The notes under the pieces were generated by a model, which saw only the letters and a list, made by a program, of their open reading frames with translations, did no database searches and was not told where the DNA came from. The position numbers and the translations under genes were made by a program. This document shows positions 9,424 to 17,550 of a DNA stretch of 64,000 nt, one piece after another (position 1 is the first letter of the stretch; every line of letters begins with the position of its first letter). Where the stretch lies: positions 1,426,001 to 1,490,000 of the forward strand of contig NZ_LYOY01000029.1 of assembly GCF_001653515.1 (NCBI RefSeq), read 5' to 3'. The stretch is from Streptomyces sp. ERV7. Its GTDB lineage: Bacteria; Actinomycetota; Actinomycetes; Streptomycetales; Streptomycetaceae.

Positions 9424-9740
9424 CGCGCGGTTCCCCACGCCCCTGAGGGGGTTGGGGATCCCCGGGGCGGGATGTGACGCCAGTGCGTGGTGTGCACCTG
9501 CGGGCCGTGCTGGGTTGCTCGCGCGGTTCCCCGCGCCCCTCAACCCGTGGTCGCCTGCAGGCCGTGCTCGCTTCTCGCGCAGTTCCCCGCGCCCCTGAGA
9601 GCCTGTGGCTGAGCTGGATTCCCCGGCTGCGGCGGACGCCCTGAGGGGCGCGGGGAACTGCGCGAGCAACCACCCACGGTCCGCGGACGAAAAACCGGCC
9701 CCCACAGCGGAGCGCCCCGCGGGGAACTGCGCGGCCAGCC
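9424..9740. repeat. cluster of GC-rich palindromic intergenic repeats
   Basis: At least four copies, in both orientations, of a unit with core GCGCAGTTCCCCGCGCCCCT (near 9424, 9517, 9575, and inverted at 9643-9670), plus a degenerate one near 9709. Each is preceded by a weaker conserved stretch like GCGGGCCGTGCT or GGTCGGTGGGTGG. Facing copies at 9575-9597 and 9643-9670 can form a large hairpin. The same family recurs at 17.3-17.5 kb and 30.06 kb, always in 3' flanks of genes. The stretch 9387-9903 holds no gene; after the repeats comes a presumptive promoter for the next gene. Confidence 0.8.
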
Positions 9741-9903
9741 CGCCGCCGGCCCGCAGGTGGGCCCCCGGCGTTACCTACGGTAACGATCCGGTCGGATCGA
9801 AAAGTTCGCGTCAGGGGGTCCCCAGACTCCATACCGACCGGTAAGTTCGCCGCCACCCACCAGCGCTTCCGGCTTCCCCGTCCCCCTCTGCAAGGAGCAG
9901 CCG

Positions 9904-10236
9904 ATGCCGCACCACCGCTCCTCCCCCGGCCTCCCCCAACTCCGCACCGCCTACCGTCTGTTGCGGCGCGTCTCCACCCTCACCGCCCTCGGGTACTTCG
10001 TCCTCTTCCTGTTCCTCTCCGGCTACACCCCCGGTCTGCTCGCCCGGCACGTCTCCGGCGGGCTCACCGCCGGACTGCTGCTCGGGCTCTGCCAGTTGCC
10101 GGTGACGCTGGCCGCGATAGCCGTGTACGAGTGGACCGCCCAGCGGACCGTCGACCCGCTCGCCGCCGCCATCCGCCACCAGGCCGCGCAGCGGCCGGCG
10201 AACTCCCGCCGGTACACGGACGGAGCCGCCCGATGA
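9904..10236 (+). CDS. DUF485 domain membrane protein
   Basis: A 110-residue protein with two TM helices (about residues 26-46, GYFVLFLFLSGYTPG, and 54-77, LLLGLCQLPVTLAAIAVYEW). The layout L-x2-R-x3-L through a terminal VYEWTAQRTVDP fits DUF485, a small protein encoded just upstream of acetate/monocarboxylate symporters. SD aaggag lies 6 bases before the ATG. Its stop overlaps the ATG of the symporter gene (ATGA), so the two are coupled. It probably acts as an accessory subunit, but its function is not established. Confidence 0.85.
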   Translation: MPHHRSSPGLPQLRTAYRLLRRVSTLTALGYFVLFLFLSGYTPGLLARHVSGGLTAGLLLGLCQLPVTLAAIAVYEWTAQRTVDPLAAAIRHQAAQRPANSRRYTDGAAR

Positions 10237-11831
10237 CCGGATTCGCCTCCGACGCCCGGGCCATGTCCCTGGTCGCGTTCATCGCGGTGATCACCGTGAC
10301 CCTGCTGCTCTGTGTGATGACCGCGCCCGACCGCGACGACCTCGGCGAGTTCTACACCGGCTACCGCTCGCTCTCGCCGCTGCGCAACGGCCTGGCCATC
10401 GCCGGGGACTACGTCTCGGCGGCCACCGTGCTCAGTACGGTCGGGGTCATCGCGCTGACCGGGTACGACGGCCTCGTCCTCACCCTGAGCACCGCCCTCT
10501 CGCTGGTGCTGCTGATGTTCCTGCTGGCCGAACCGCTGCGCAACGCGGGGAAGTTCACCATGGGCGACGCGTTCGCCCGGCGGGCCCCCGGCCCCGCCGT
10601 CCGGGTCACCGCGTGCCTGGTCACGCTCGCCGCGCTGCTGCCGCTGATGGTGGTCCAGCTGGCCGGCGCGGGCGACCTCATCGCGTTCGTCCTGGGCTTC
10701 GACGCCGCCCAGTTCAAGACCGGCTGCATCGTCATGCTCGGCCTGTTGATGATCGGCTACGCGGCGATCGGCGGAATGAAGGGAACCGCCTTCATCCAGG
10801 CGGTCAAGACCGTCGTCCTCGCCGCCTCCTCGCTCGTGGTCGCGGGCCTGGTCCTCAACCGGTACGGGTGGAGCCCCGGCCTGCTGCTCGGCGAGGCGGC
10901 GCGGGGCAGCGGCGCGGGCCCGGCGTACCTCTCCTCCGGGCTCCAGTTCGGCGGCGACTCACTGGACATGATCAGCTCGCAGCTCACGGTGGTGATCGGC
11001 GCGGCCTGTCTGCCGCACATCACCATGCGGATGTACAGCGCCCGCAGCGCCCGCGCGGTCCGGCGCTCGCTCTCCTGGGCGGTGTCGGCGGTCGTGGTCA
11101 TCTGCCTGGCGCTGATCGTGATCGGCTTCGGCGCGGCGGCCGTGGTGGGCCGCCGCGCCATCACCGAGGCGGACCCGCAGGGCAAGACGTCCATCCTGCT
11201 GACCAGCCAGGCGCTCGTCGGGACGCACGCGTCGACGCTCGGCGCCCTGCTCTTCACGGCGGTCGCCACGGCGATCTTCATGACCCTGCTGGCCTCGATC
11301 TCCGGGATGACCCTGGCGTGCGCCAACTCGCTCGCCCACGACCTGGTCGCCCACGGGCTGCGCGGCCGGGCCGGAGTGCGGGACGCCACCGAGACGAACA
11401 CCGCCCGGGTGGCCGCGCTCGCCATCGGCGTCCCGGCGATCGCGCTGGCGACGGCGGCCCAGAACCACAACCTCCAGCCGCTGGTCACCCTCTCGTTCTG
11501 CCTGGGCGCGTCCGCGCTGGCCCCGGCCCTGATCCTCAGTCTGTTCTGGCGCCGCTACACCCGGGCGGGCCTGCTGTGCACCCTGATCGGCGGAACGCTG
11601 TTCACGGCGGTGGTGATGACGGGGACGAAGCTGGTGTCGGGCTCGCCCCAGTCCGTCTTCCCCGCCTACGACTTCAACTGGTTCCCGTTCACCACGACGG
11701 GCATCGTCTCCATCCCGTTCGGCTTCGCGGTCGGCTGGCTGGGCACGGTCCTGAGCCGCCGTGACGTGTACGCCCAGCGGCAGCGGTACGAGGCGGTGGA
11801 GGGCTGGATCCTGGCGGGCGCGAGGCGCTGA
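10233..11831 (+). CDS. sodium:solute symporter, ActP/MctC-like
   Basis: A 532-residue SSS-family transporter with about 13 hydrophobic segments. Family sequence includes DLGEFYTGYRSLSPLRNGLA (the G-R-S-L-P-like loop after helix 1), AIAGDYVSAATVLSTVGVIAL and the conserved IGGMKGTAFIQAVKT. Pairing with DUF485 points to acetate, pyruvate or other monocarboxylate uptake driven by cation symport. The ATG overlaps the preceding stop by 4 bp. Compared with typical ActP it lacks the usual long loop near residue 100, so substrate assignment is tentative. Confidence 0.82.
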   Translation: MTGFASDARAMSLVAFIAVITVTLLLCVMTAPDRDDLGEFYTGYRSLSPLRNGLAIAGDYVSAATVLSTVGVIALTGYDGLVLTLSTALSLVLLMFLLAEPLRNAGKFTMGDAFARRAPGPAVRVTACLVTLAALLPLMVVQLAGAGDLIAFVLGFDAAQFKTGCIVMLGLLMIGYAAIGGMKGTAFIQAVKTVVLAASSLVVAGLVLNRYGWSPGLLLGEAARGSGAGPAYLSSGLQFGGDSLDMISSQLTVVIGAACLPHITMRMYSARSARAVRRSLSWAVSAVVVICLALIVIGFGAAAVVGRRAITEADPQGKTSILLTSQALVGTHASTLGALLFTAVATAIFMTLLASISGMTLACANSLAHDLVAHGLRGRAGVRDATETNTARVAALAIGVPAIALATAAQNHNLQPLVTLSFCLGASALAPALILSLFWRRYTRAGLLCTLIGGTLFTAVVMTGTKLVSGSPQSVFPAYDFNWFPFTTTGIVSIPFGFAVGWLGTVLSRRDVYAQRQRYEAVEGWILAGARR

Positions 11832-11854
11832 GTCCGTCGCACGGCCCCGGCGGC

Positions 11855-12757
11855 TCAGCCCTCCGCCGGGGCCCGCCCCGTCAGGCCCGCCAGACTGCTC
11901 CGTACATGCGCCATGTGCGCGACGGCCTCCTCCCGGGCCTCGGCGTGCTCCCGCAGCACCTGTTCGGTCTCGCGCGCGATGCGCTCGGCCCGCACCCGCG
12001 CCGCCGCGACCAGCTCCGCGCCCCGCGCCTCGGCGTCCTCCTGACCGTGCCGGGCCGACTCCTGGGCCTCGGCGCAGACCCGGCCCGTCTCGGCCAGGGC
12101 GGCTTCGGCGTGCGCGGTCAGCTCGGCGTGCCGGGCGTCCGACTCGGCCCGGCGCGCGGCCACTTCACGGTCGAGGGCCTCGACGCGCTCGGCGTGCTCG
12201 CGTGCCTGCTCGGCCAGGGCGGCCCCGGTCCGCTCGCGCACCTCGCGCAGCGCGTCCGCCGCCTCCGCACGCCGCTCACGCGCCTCGGCACCGGCCTCGG
12301 CGCACTGCTCGTCGGCGCTCGTCCGCGCCACGAGCAGCAGATGCCGTGCCCGCTCCTCGGCCTCGGCGCGGACCGTCTCCCCGTACGCGCGGGCGGTCTC
12401 GCGCAGTTGGCGCCCGGCCGCCTCCGCCGAGTCGCGCACGCCCGCCGCCTCCTCGTGGGCGCCGGCCCGTACGGCGTCGGCCTCCTCGACCGCCAGGGCG
12501 TGCAGCGCCTGCGCCCGGCGGCCGAGCGACTCGTACGACTGCGGGCCGAGCGCCGCGACCCGGTCGCGCAGGGCGGCCGCCTCCGCCTCCATCCGCTTGG
12601 CGAGGACGGTGAGCCGCGCCGCCCGCTCCCAGGCGGCGTCGCGCTCCTCGCCGAGGAGGGCCAGTTGACGGTCGACCTGGTCGGTCCGGTAGCCCCGGCC
12701 GCCCCGTACGGCGGCGAAGCCCTGGGGTGCCTGCGGTGGTTCGGGCGCTGCACTCAT
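11855..12757 (-). CDS. coiled-coil protein, cytoskeletal/cellulose-binding-like
   Basis: A 300-residue protein that is almost entirely charged helix. After GFAAVRGGRGYRTDQVDRQL, a DivIVA-like N-terminal patch at about residues 14-35, the rest is Ala/Glu/Arg-rich heptad sequence without membrane segments. It resembles short relatives of the streptomycete coiled-coil proteins FilP and Scy, which organise hyphal tips, and proteins often labelled cellulose-binding. The ATG at 12757 is chosen because sequence upstream is repetitive RRGRRGRR and unlike the family. Gene order does not further define function. Confidence 0.7.
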   Translation of the reverse strand: MSAAPEPPQAPQGFAAVRGGRGYRTDQVDRQLALLGEERDAAWERAARLTVLAKRMEAEAAALRDRVAALGPQSYESLGRRAQALHALAVEEADAVRAGAHEEAAGVRDSAEAAGRQLRETARAYGETVRAEAEERARHLLLVARTSADEQCAEAGAEARERRAEAADALREVRERTGAALAEQAREHAERVEALDREVAARRAESDARHAELTAHAEAALAETGRVCAEAQESARHGQEDAEARGAELVAAARVRAERIARETEQVLREHAEAREEAVAHMAHVRSSLAGLTGRAPAEG

Positions 12758-13015
12758 CCTTGACGTCCTCCGACCTCTCCGACCTCTCCGAACACGACGC
12801 GATCCGGCCACATCCTGCTGGATCGAAGCGAAGTGGTCATAACGCGACACTCCGCCCATCCGTAACGGCCAAGGATGCGTCAATTCCCCTCAGAACCGGA
12901 AGGGGGCCGGAAAAGGCCACGGAAAGGCGACGAGGCGCCCGCCGCGCGACCGCGGCGAACGCCTCGTCATATCAACGCACTTACACGGATGTACGTACGC
13001 TTCCCCGCCGCTGAC

Positions 13016-14908
13016 TCAGAGCAGTCCGTCCCAGAACTGTTCGAGCAGCACCGACCACCAGCTCTCCGGCGAGGCCAGCGCCGCCGGGTCGAGCGCGGCG
13101 AGCTGGGCCTGGAAGTCGACCGTCCAGCGGCCCGCCTGCTCGGGGGTGAGCCCGTAGCGCAGCCGCCACATCCGGCCGAGCAGCGCCATGCACCGGACGA
13201 ACTCGGGCAGTCCGCTGTTCACGAACTGCGGCGGTACGGACTGGCCGCCCGGACCCGCCTCCACCGGCACCGCGACGATGTTCGCGGTCCCGTACTGGAC
13301 GCAGATCGCCCGGCCGAAGTCCGAGCCCATGACGAGGTACGAGCCGGCGTCCGGGGCGGGCTGCACCTGCCGCTGGGCGGCGAGCTCGGCGAGCGTCGGG
13401 ACCGGCTGGCCCGGCACGGCCTGCGCCCAGAAGAACGGGCCGAAGTCCGCCGGAAGCCCCGCCCACACCAGCGTCACCGCGACGGCCTCGGGCACGCCCT
13501 GGCGGGACACCGCCCGCTGGTCGAAGCGGAAGACGCCCTGCGGGCCGAAGGCACCGGCGAGCTCGTGCGCGACGCCCTCCGGGGGGAGCGGCGGCGCGGG
13601 CTGCACCTGCTGCAGCGGCGCGCGCACCGGCTGCGGCCGGGCGGGGCCGTCCGCGACCTGCGCCAGCTCGCCCTGGTGGGTGAGCAGATGCTGGACGCCC
13701 TGGCGGCGCGAGGCGTGGTCCGTGCCGTACGGGGCGACGGAGGTGATCCGCACCTGCGGCCAGGTCTCCCGGATCATCCGGGCGCAGTAGCCGCCGGGCA
13801 GCTCGCACGACGCCAGCTCGGTGTGCAGCTCCAGGACGTGGTCCGGCGGCACGTTCATCCCGCGCAGCTCGTGGAAGATCTGCCACTCGGGGTGCGGGAT
13901 GCCGGGCGCGGAGCGCCGGATGAGCTGCTGCTCGGACCCGTCGGCCGCGCGGTAGCGCAGCACGGCCTGGTACCCGGGCCCGACGGTCGGCACGCCGGTG
14001 GGCTGCTGGGGGTAGCCGTACGCGGGCGGCTGCGGCGGCTGGGGCGCGCCGGGTCCCATCTGGGCGGGCCCGGCGAGCATGGTGGCGGCGTGGTGCACGC
14101 CACCGGGTCCGGCGGGGCCACCGGGCATGCCGGGCGCCGCGGGCACACCGGGCTGCCCCGGCTGGCCGGGAGCCCCCGGCGGACCGGGCGGCTGGGGCGC
14201 GCCGGGCCGCCCACCGGCCCCGAGCTGGCTCGGGTCGGCGAGCATGGTCGCGGCGTAGTGCGCCCCGCCACCGCTGCTCCCACCGGGAACACCGGGCGGA
14301 CCGGGGGGCTGCGGCGCGCCGGGAGCACCGGGCGGCCCGGGCGGCTGCGGCCCACGACCGGCACCGGGGGCACCGGGCGGGCCGGCACTGGGCCACGCGG
14401 GCCCGGACTGCGCGGGCTGGGCGGGTGCGGGCGTCGGCGCGGGTGCCGCCGCCTCCCCGGCCGAAGCCGCGACAGCGGCACCGGTACCGGACGCCGGACC
14501 GCCGGCATCCCGGCGGTCCGGGATGCCCATCCGGTCCGCCGCCGCCTGGAGCCACTCCGGCGGCGTCAGCAGGAACGACGTCTGGTTGAGGTCGATGCGT
14601 TCGGGCGGCGGCGCGGGAACCGCGTCCTCGGGCTCGTCCGGCACGCCGTACTCCTCCTCGTACCGGCGGATCACCTCACCCACCGGCAGACCGGGCCACA
14701 GCGTGGCCTCTCCACTGTCCCGGGCGATGACGAGCCGCTGGCGGCCGCCGTCCGAGGACGGGCCCTCGGCGCGGTCCTCGGCCCACACCACGAAGCCCAG
14801 CTCGAACTCCCGCACCCGCACCTCACGGTGCTGGTACGCGGGAACGTCCCCGTTGATCCACTCTTCCGCGCGCTCCTGCGCCTGGGCGAAGGTCACCATC
14901 ACACTCAC
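13016..14908 (-). CDS. Imm35-like / deaminase-like / SUKH-4 fusion protein
   Basis: A 630-residue multidomain protein. Residues 4-90 (VTFAQAQERAEEW, then RLVIARDSGEATLWPGLPV) look like the YrhB/Imm35 fold. About 140-305 is a Pro/Gly-rich linker with collagen-like PPGxPG stretches and two copies of an H(Y/H)AATMLA motif. About 306-415 carries HPE and, 27 residues after its Glu, C-ELPGGY-C, fitting the HxE/CxnC zinc site of the deaminase fold seen in polymorphic toxins. About 430-620 (VTLVWAGLPADFGPFFWA, SDFGRAICVQYG) is SUKH-4. The GTG start overlaps the stop of the SMI1/KNR4 gene (GTGA), so they are coupled. No secretion signal is seen. Activity is unknown. Confidence 0.75.
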   Translation of the reverse strand: MSVMVTFAQAQERAEEWINGDVPAYQHREVRVREFELGFVVWAEDRAEGPSSDGGRQRLVIARDSGEATLWPGLPVGEVIRRYEEEYGVPDEPEDAVPAPPPERIDLNQTSFLLTPPEWLQAAADRMGIPDRRDAGGPASGTGAAVAASAGEAAAPAPTPAPAQPAQSGPAWPSAGPPGAPGAGRGPQPPGPPGAPGAPQPPGPPGVPGGSSGGGAHYAATMLADPSQLGAGGRPGAPQPPGPPGAPGQPGQPGVPAAPGMPGGPAGPGGVHHAATMLAGPAQMGPGAPQPPQPPAYGYPQQPTGVPTVGPGYQAVLRYRAADGSEQQLIRRSAPGIPHPEWQIFHELRGMNVPPDHVLELHTELASCELPGGYCARMIRETWPQVRITSVAPYGTDHASRRQGVQHLLTHQGELAQVADGPARPQPVRAPLQQVQPAPPLPPEGVAHELAGAFGPQGVFRFDQRAVSRQGVPEAVAVTLVWAGLPADFGPFFWAQAVPGQPVPTLAELAAQRQVQPAPDAGSYLVMGSDFGRAICVQYGTANIVAVPVEAGPGGQSVPPQFVNSGLPEFVRCMALLGRMWRLRYGLTPEQAGRWTVDFQAQLAALDPAALASPESWWSVLLEQFWDGLL

Positions 14909-15879
14909 TCCCCCACCGGCACGGCGCGCGCGAAGCCGCCGTCCACCATCAGGTTCGCCACGGTCTCCAGCTCCGGCGGGTTGCCCGCCAGCCGCTGGAG
15001 GAAGTCGTCGAAGTCCGTCCCGCAGGGCAGCAGCAGCCGCTCCACTCGCTCCTGCACGCTCCAGCCGTCCTGGTCGCGCGCGTCGTCGTACGCGCAGAAC
15101 CAGACCGAGCCGATCGCCTGCCCCTTCACCTTCACCGCGAGGATGCCGCCCTGGACGAAGGCCACGCCCAGGTAGTCCTTGGTGAGATGGTCGCGCAGGC
15201 ACTTGTTGATGTAGACGAGGTCATTGGCCGCCGCCTGGTCGCGCACGGTGAAGAACGGCTGGTCCACCAGGAGCCCCAGCTCCGCGTCGAGCGCCGCGCC
15301 CACCGGCGCGCAGCCGCCCGCCGCCTTCAGGAAGGCCCGGTACGCGCCCGGCAGCCGGTACCCCAAGTCCTCCTCCACGCCGAGGAGTTGGGACTCGGAG
15401 ACCGAGACCAGGGTCTTGGGCAGCCCGAAGTGGGCCGGGCGGGTCTCCTGGAGCGGGCGGGTGCCGCGCTTGTCCTGGTCGACGCCGGTCGTGGTGAGCC
15501 CGCCGTGGTGGCGCAGCAGCGCCTTCACCTCGACCGGGACCAGCTCAAGGCGGCGGGTGCCGGGCACGTGGTGCCAGGTCCAGCCGTGCGGGGTGGCGAC
15601 GGCGGGGACGGTGTCCCACAGCTCATGGCCGTCGGCGGCGAGCGCCGCGTTGGCCGACACGTAGTCGGTCAGCCGCAGCTCGTCCACGCCGAAGCCCTCC
15701 GGCGGCTCCGCGATCTCGGCGGCGGCGCGCGCGTACGCGGAGAAGTCCGGGTAGCCGTCGCCGTCCACCCGCACCCCTCTGGGGTGGCGGGAGGCGCGGA
15801 CCGGGTCCGGGAAGTTCACGACCTGTCCGGCATAGGCCGCGTTCGGTGGCGCGGCGTGCCCGAGCCGACCTGTCGTCAT
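14905..15879 (-). CDS. SMI1/KNR4 (SUKH) family protein
   Basis: A 324-residue cytoplasmic protein. The C-terminal half, about residues 165-300, has the SUKH pattern: LGVEEDLGYRLPGAYRAFLK, then GGCAPVGAALD, a long middle with DYLGVAFVQGGILAVKVKG, and WFCAYDDARD. The N-terminal half (HAAPPNAAYAGQVVNFPDPV) is conserved in look but unassigned. SUKH proteins commonly act as immunity proteins against nuclease or deaminase toxins. It is the first gene of an operon with the Imm35/deaminase/SUKH-4 gene and is divergent from the YwqJ-like deaminase/SUKH-3 pair. Confidence 0.8.
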   Translation of the reverse strand: MTTGRLGHAAPPNAAYAGQVVNFPDPVRASRHPRGVRVDGDGYPDFSAYARAAAEIAEPPEGFGVDELRLTDYVSANAALAADGHELWDTVPAVATPHGWTWHHVPGTRRLELVPVEVKALLRHHGGLTTTGVDQDKRGTRPLQETRPAHFGLPKTLVSVSESQLLGVEEDLGYRLPGAYRAFLKAAGGCAPVGAALDAELGLLVDQPFFTVRDQAAANDLVYINKCLRDHLTKDYLGVAFVQGGILAVKVKGQAIGSVWFCAYDDARDQDGWSVQERVERLLLPCGTDFDDFLQRLAGNPPELETVANLMVDGGFARAVPVGE

Positions 15880-15915
15880 GGCGGATGCCCCCTGCGTGCG
15901 AGCTGCTGCGTCTGG

Positions 15916-15929
15916 CTGGTGAGGACCAG
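15916..15929. promoter_or_regulatory. possible GntR/HutC-type operator, CTGGT-N4-ACCAG
   Basis: CTGGTGAGGACCAG lies 37-50 bp upstream of the SMI1/KNR4 start and is nested in a wider GTCTGG...CCAGAC repeat. Its half-sites TGGT/ACCA match those of DasR-type (HutC subfamily) operators and of the twin palindromes at 62155-62193, but the four central bases differ. The intergenic region 15880-16168 must hold both divergent promoters. The assignment to a regulator is an inference. Confidence 0.35.
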
Positions 15930-16168
15930 ACTATGCGGTGGGGCAATACCGGGTCCCTGCCCCGCACCCCGGCCCCGCACCACCGTGACCAGGTGTCACA
16001 ACCGGGTCACCGTGCGGCGATGGTGACGACACGGACGTAGTGACATCAGAGCCCCAGCTTCCGTACCACTGGGCACATTTGGCAGTCTGTTCCCCGCAAC
16101 GGGGCGTTAACGGGGGCGTTGACACCGGCTTGCGGACAGTGCCGGCAACGGGAGGGACAGCGAGCACC

Positions 16169-16747
16169 ATGCACGGAACGACCGACATATCGGGTACGGC
16201 GGCGGACGCCTCCCGGACGGGGGACCCCCGGGCCGGGGCCCCGGGGGCAGGGGACCCGCGCACCGGCGACCCGCGTCTGCAGTGGAGCACCACGACCGCC
16301 TCCGCGCCCGTCCTGCTGCACCGCCGCGACGGCATCCTGCCGGCCGTGGCCGCCGCGCTCTCGCTCCGGGGCGAGACGCTGACCTGCACCGCCGGCAAGG
16401 GCGACCAGCCGCCGGCGCTCCACCCGCTCGTACAGGACTTCCACGACACCCTCACCAGCGGCCAGCGCGAGCGGTTCACCGGGCGCTGCCCGGAGGCGAT
16501 CCTGCTCTCGCGCCAGCTCGCCTCCCTGGAGTCGGCCCGCGCGGGCAAGTCGCGCAGGTCCGGCCGCAAGCCCCTGACCCACGGCGAGGCCCGCCGCGCG
16601 CTCAAGCACGCCAAGGTGACCGCCCGCCGCATCCGCGAGGACGGCGACCCGCTGCACGGCAGCTACGCGCCGCCCTGCCGCTCCTGTACCGCGCTGCTCG
16701 CCCACTTCGGGGTACGCGCGGTCGACCCCGCCGCCGAGAAGGGCTGA
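16169..16747 (+). CDS. YwqJ-related putative deaminase
   Basis: A 192-residue protein. After a low-complexity Gly/Asp/Pro N terminus (repeats of GDPR, residues 18-36) a compact domain follows. It carries GRCPEAILLSRQL with the C-x-E catalytic motif at 107-109, and PPCRSC with the second zinc pair at 170 and 173. This is the CxE/PCxxC signature of YwqJ-type deaminases. The substrate (free nucleotide, nucleic acid or other) is unknown. ATG at 16169 is chosen for its SD (ggaggga); GTG at 16040 would add 43 unlikely residues. A SUKH-3 gene starts 10 bp downstream, so the pair looks like toxin/immunity or enzyme/partner. Confidence 0.75.
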   Translation: MHGTTDISGTAADASRTGDPRAGAPGAGDPRTGDPRLQWSTTTASAPVLLHRRDGILPAVAAALSLRGETLTCTAGKGDQPPALHPLVQDFHDTLTSGQRERFTGRCPEAILLSRQLASLESARAGKSRRSGRKPLTHGEARRALKHAKVTARRIREDGDPLHGSYAPPCRSCTALLAHFGVRAVDPAAEKG

Positions 16748-16757
16748 ACCGAACGCG

Positions 16758-17249
16758 ATGCCGGACGTGTCCACCACCCGCTTCCCCGTCCCCGTCGACG
16801 CCGCGCTGCGCGCCGCCGGGTGGCACCCCGGCCGCTGGGACATCAGACAGGCCGAGGCCTGGGCCGACGTGCTGCGCTCGCACGCCTCGCCCGCCGGGCA
16901 CCGGCACACCGTGTTCCCGGCGGCCGTGGAGGCGTGGGCCGAGTTCGGCGGCCTGCGGCTGACCGCGCCGGGCCCCGGCCGCCACAACGCGCCCGCGACC
17001 GTCCGCTTCGACCCCGTGGCCGGGCTGCATCTGGCCCGTACGTTCGCGGACCTGGGCCGGGCCCTGGAGACCGAGCTGGCGCCGCTGGGCGAGGAGGGCG
17101 ACCAGCAGGCCGTCCTCGCCATCGACACGGAGGGCCGGGTCTACAGCGTCGACCACACGGGCGACTGGTACCTGGGCGCGGATCTGGACCTCGCCCTGAA
17201 CACGCTGGTGACGGGCGTCCAGCCGATCCGCCTGACGTCCCCGCGCTGA
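16758..17249 (+). CDS. SUKH-3 domain protein
   Basis: A 163-residue soluble protein. WHPGRWDIRQAEAWADVLRS, AVEAWAEFGGLRLTAPGPGR and a C-terminal VYSVDHTGDWYLGADLDLAL give the SUKH-3 pattern, with an aromatic GDWYLG strand near the end. SUKH-3 proteins are usually encoded beside YwqJ-like deaminases and are predicted immunity or partner proteins. It starts 10 bp after the deaminase stop, in the same transcription unit. Downstream lies a cluster of GC-rich palindromes that may end transcription. Confidence 0.8.
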   Translation: MPDVSTTRFPVPVDAALRAAGWHPGRWDIRQAEAWADVLRSHASPAGHRHTVFPAAVEAWAEFGGLRLTAPGPGRHNAPATVRFDPVAGLHLARTFADLGRALETELAPLGEEGDQQAVLAIDTEGRVYSVDHTGDWYLGADLDLALNTLVTGVQPIRLTSPR

Positions 17250-17269
17250 CCGCGACGCCCCCTTTTGGG

Positions 17270-17510
17270 CCCGGGGTTCGCCTGCGGGCCGGTGGGTGGT
17301 TGCTCGCGGCGCTTTGGGCCCGGACTTCACCTGCGGGCCGGTGGGTGGCTGGTCGCGCAGTTCCCCGCGCCCCTAGGTGGTTCGTTGGCCGCGGGCCGGT
17401 GGGGGCTGGTCGCGCAGTTCCCCGCGCCCCTTAGGGGGTTCGCCGCAGCCGGAGAAACCGGCTCAGCCACAGGCCTTCAGGGGCGCGGGGAACTGCGCGA
17501 GCAACCCACC
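17270..17510. repeat. second cluster of GC-rich palindromic repeats
   Basis: Two direct copies of TCGCGCAGTTCCCCGCGCCC (near 17353 and 17409) and an inverted copy (near 17478-17507) form hairpins between the convergent SUKH-3 and sensor-kinase genes. They are preceded by two copies of GCCTGCGGGCCGGTGGGTGG-like sequence near 17280 and 17330. The unit is the same as at 9.4-9.7 kb. There is no gene between 17250 and 17550. Confidence 0.8.
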
Positions 17511-17550
17511 ACGGTCCGCAGGTGAACAACGACAACGGCGCCTCCGGCGC

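Noticed and set aside
13900..14450. Collagen-like PPGxPG repeats as a possible separate gene or CRISPR-like DNA repeat
   Set aside because: The repeats are in frame with and inside the 630-residue protein, and the DNA repeats are irregular.
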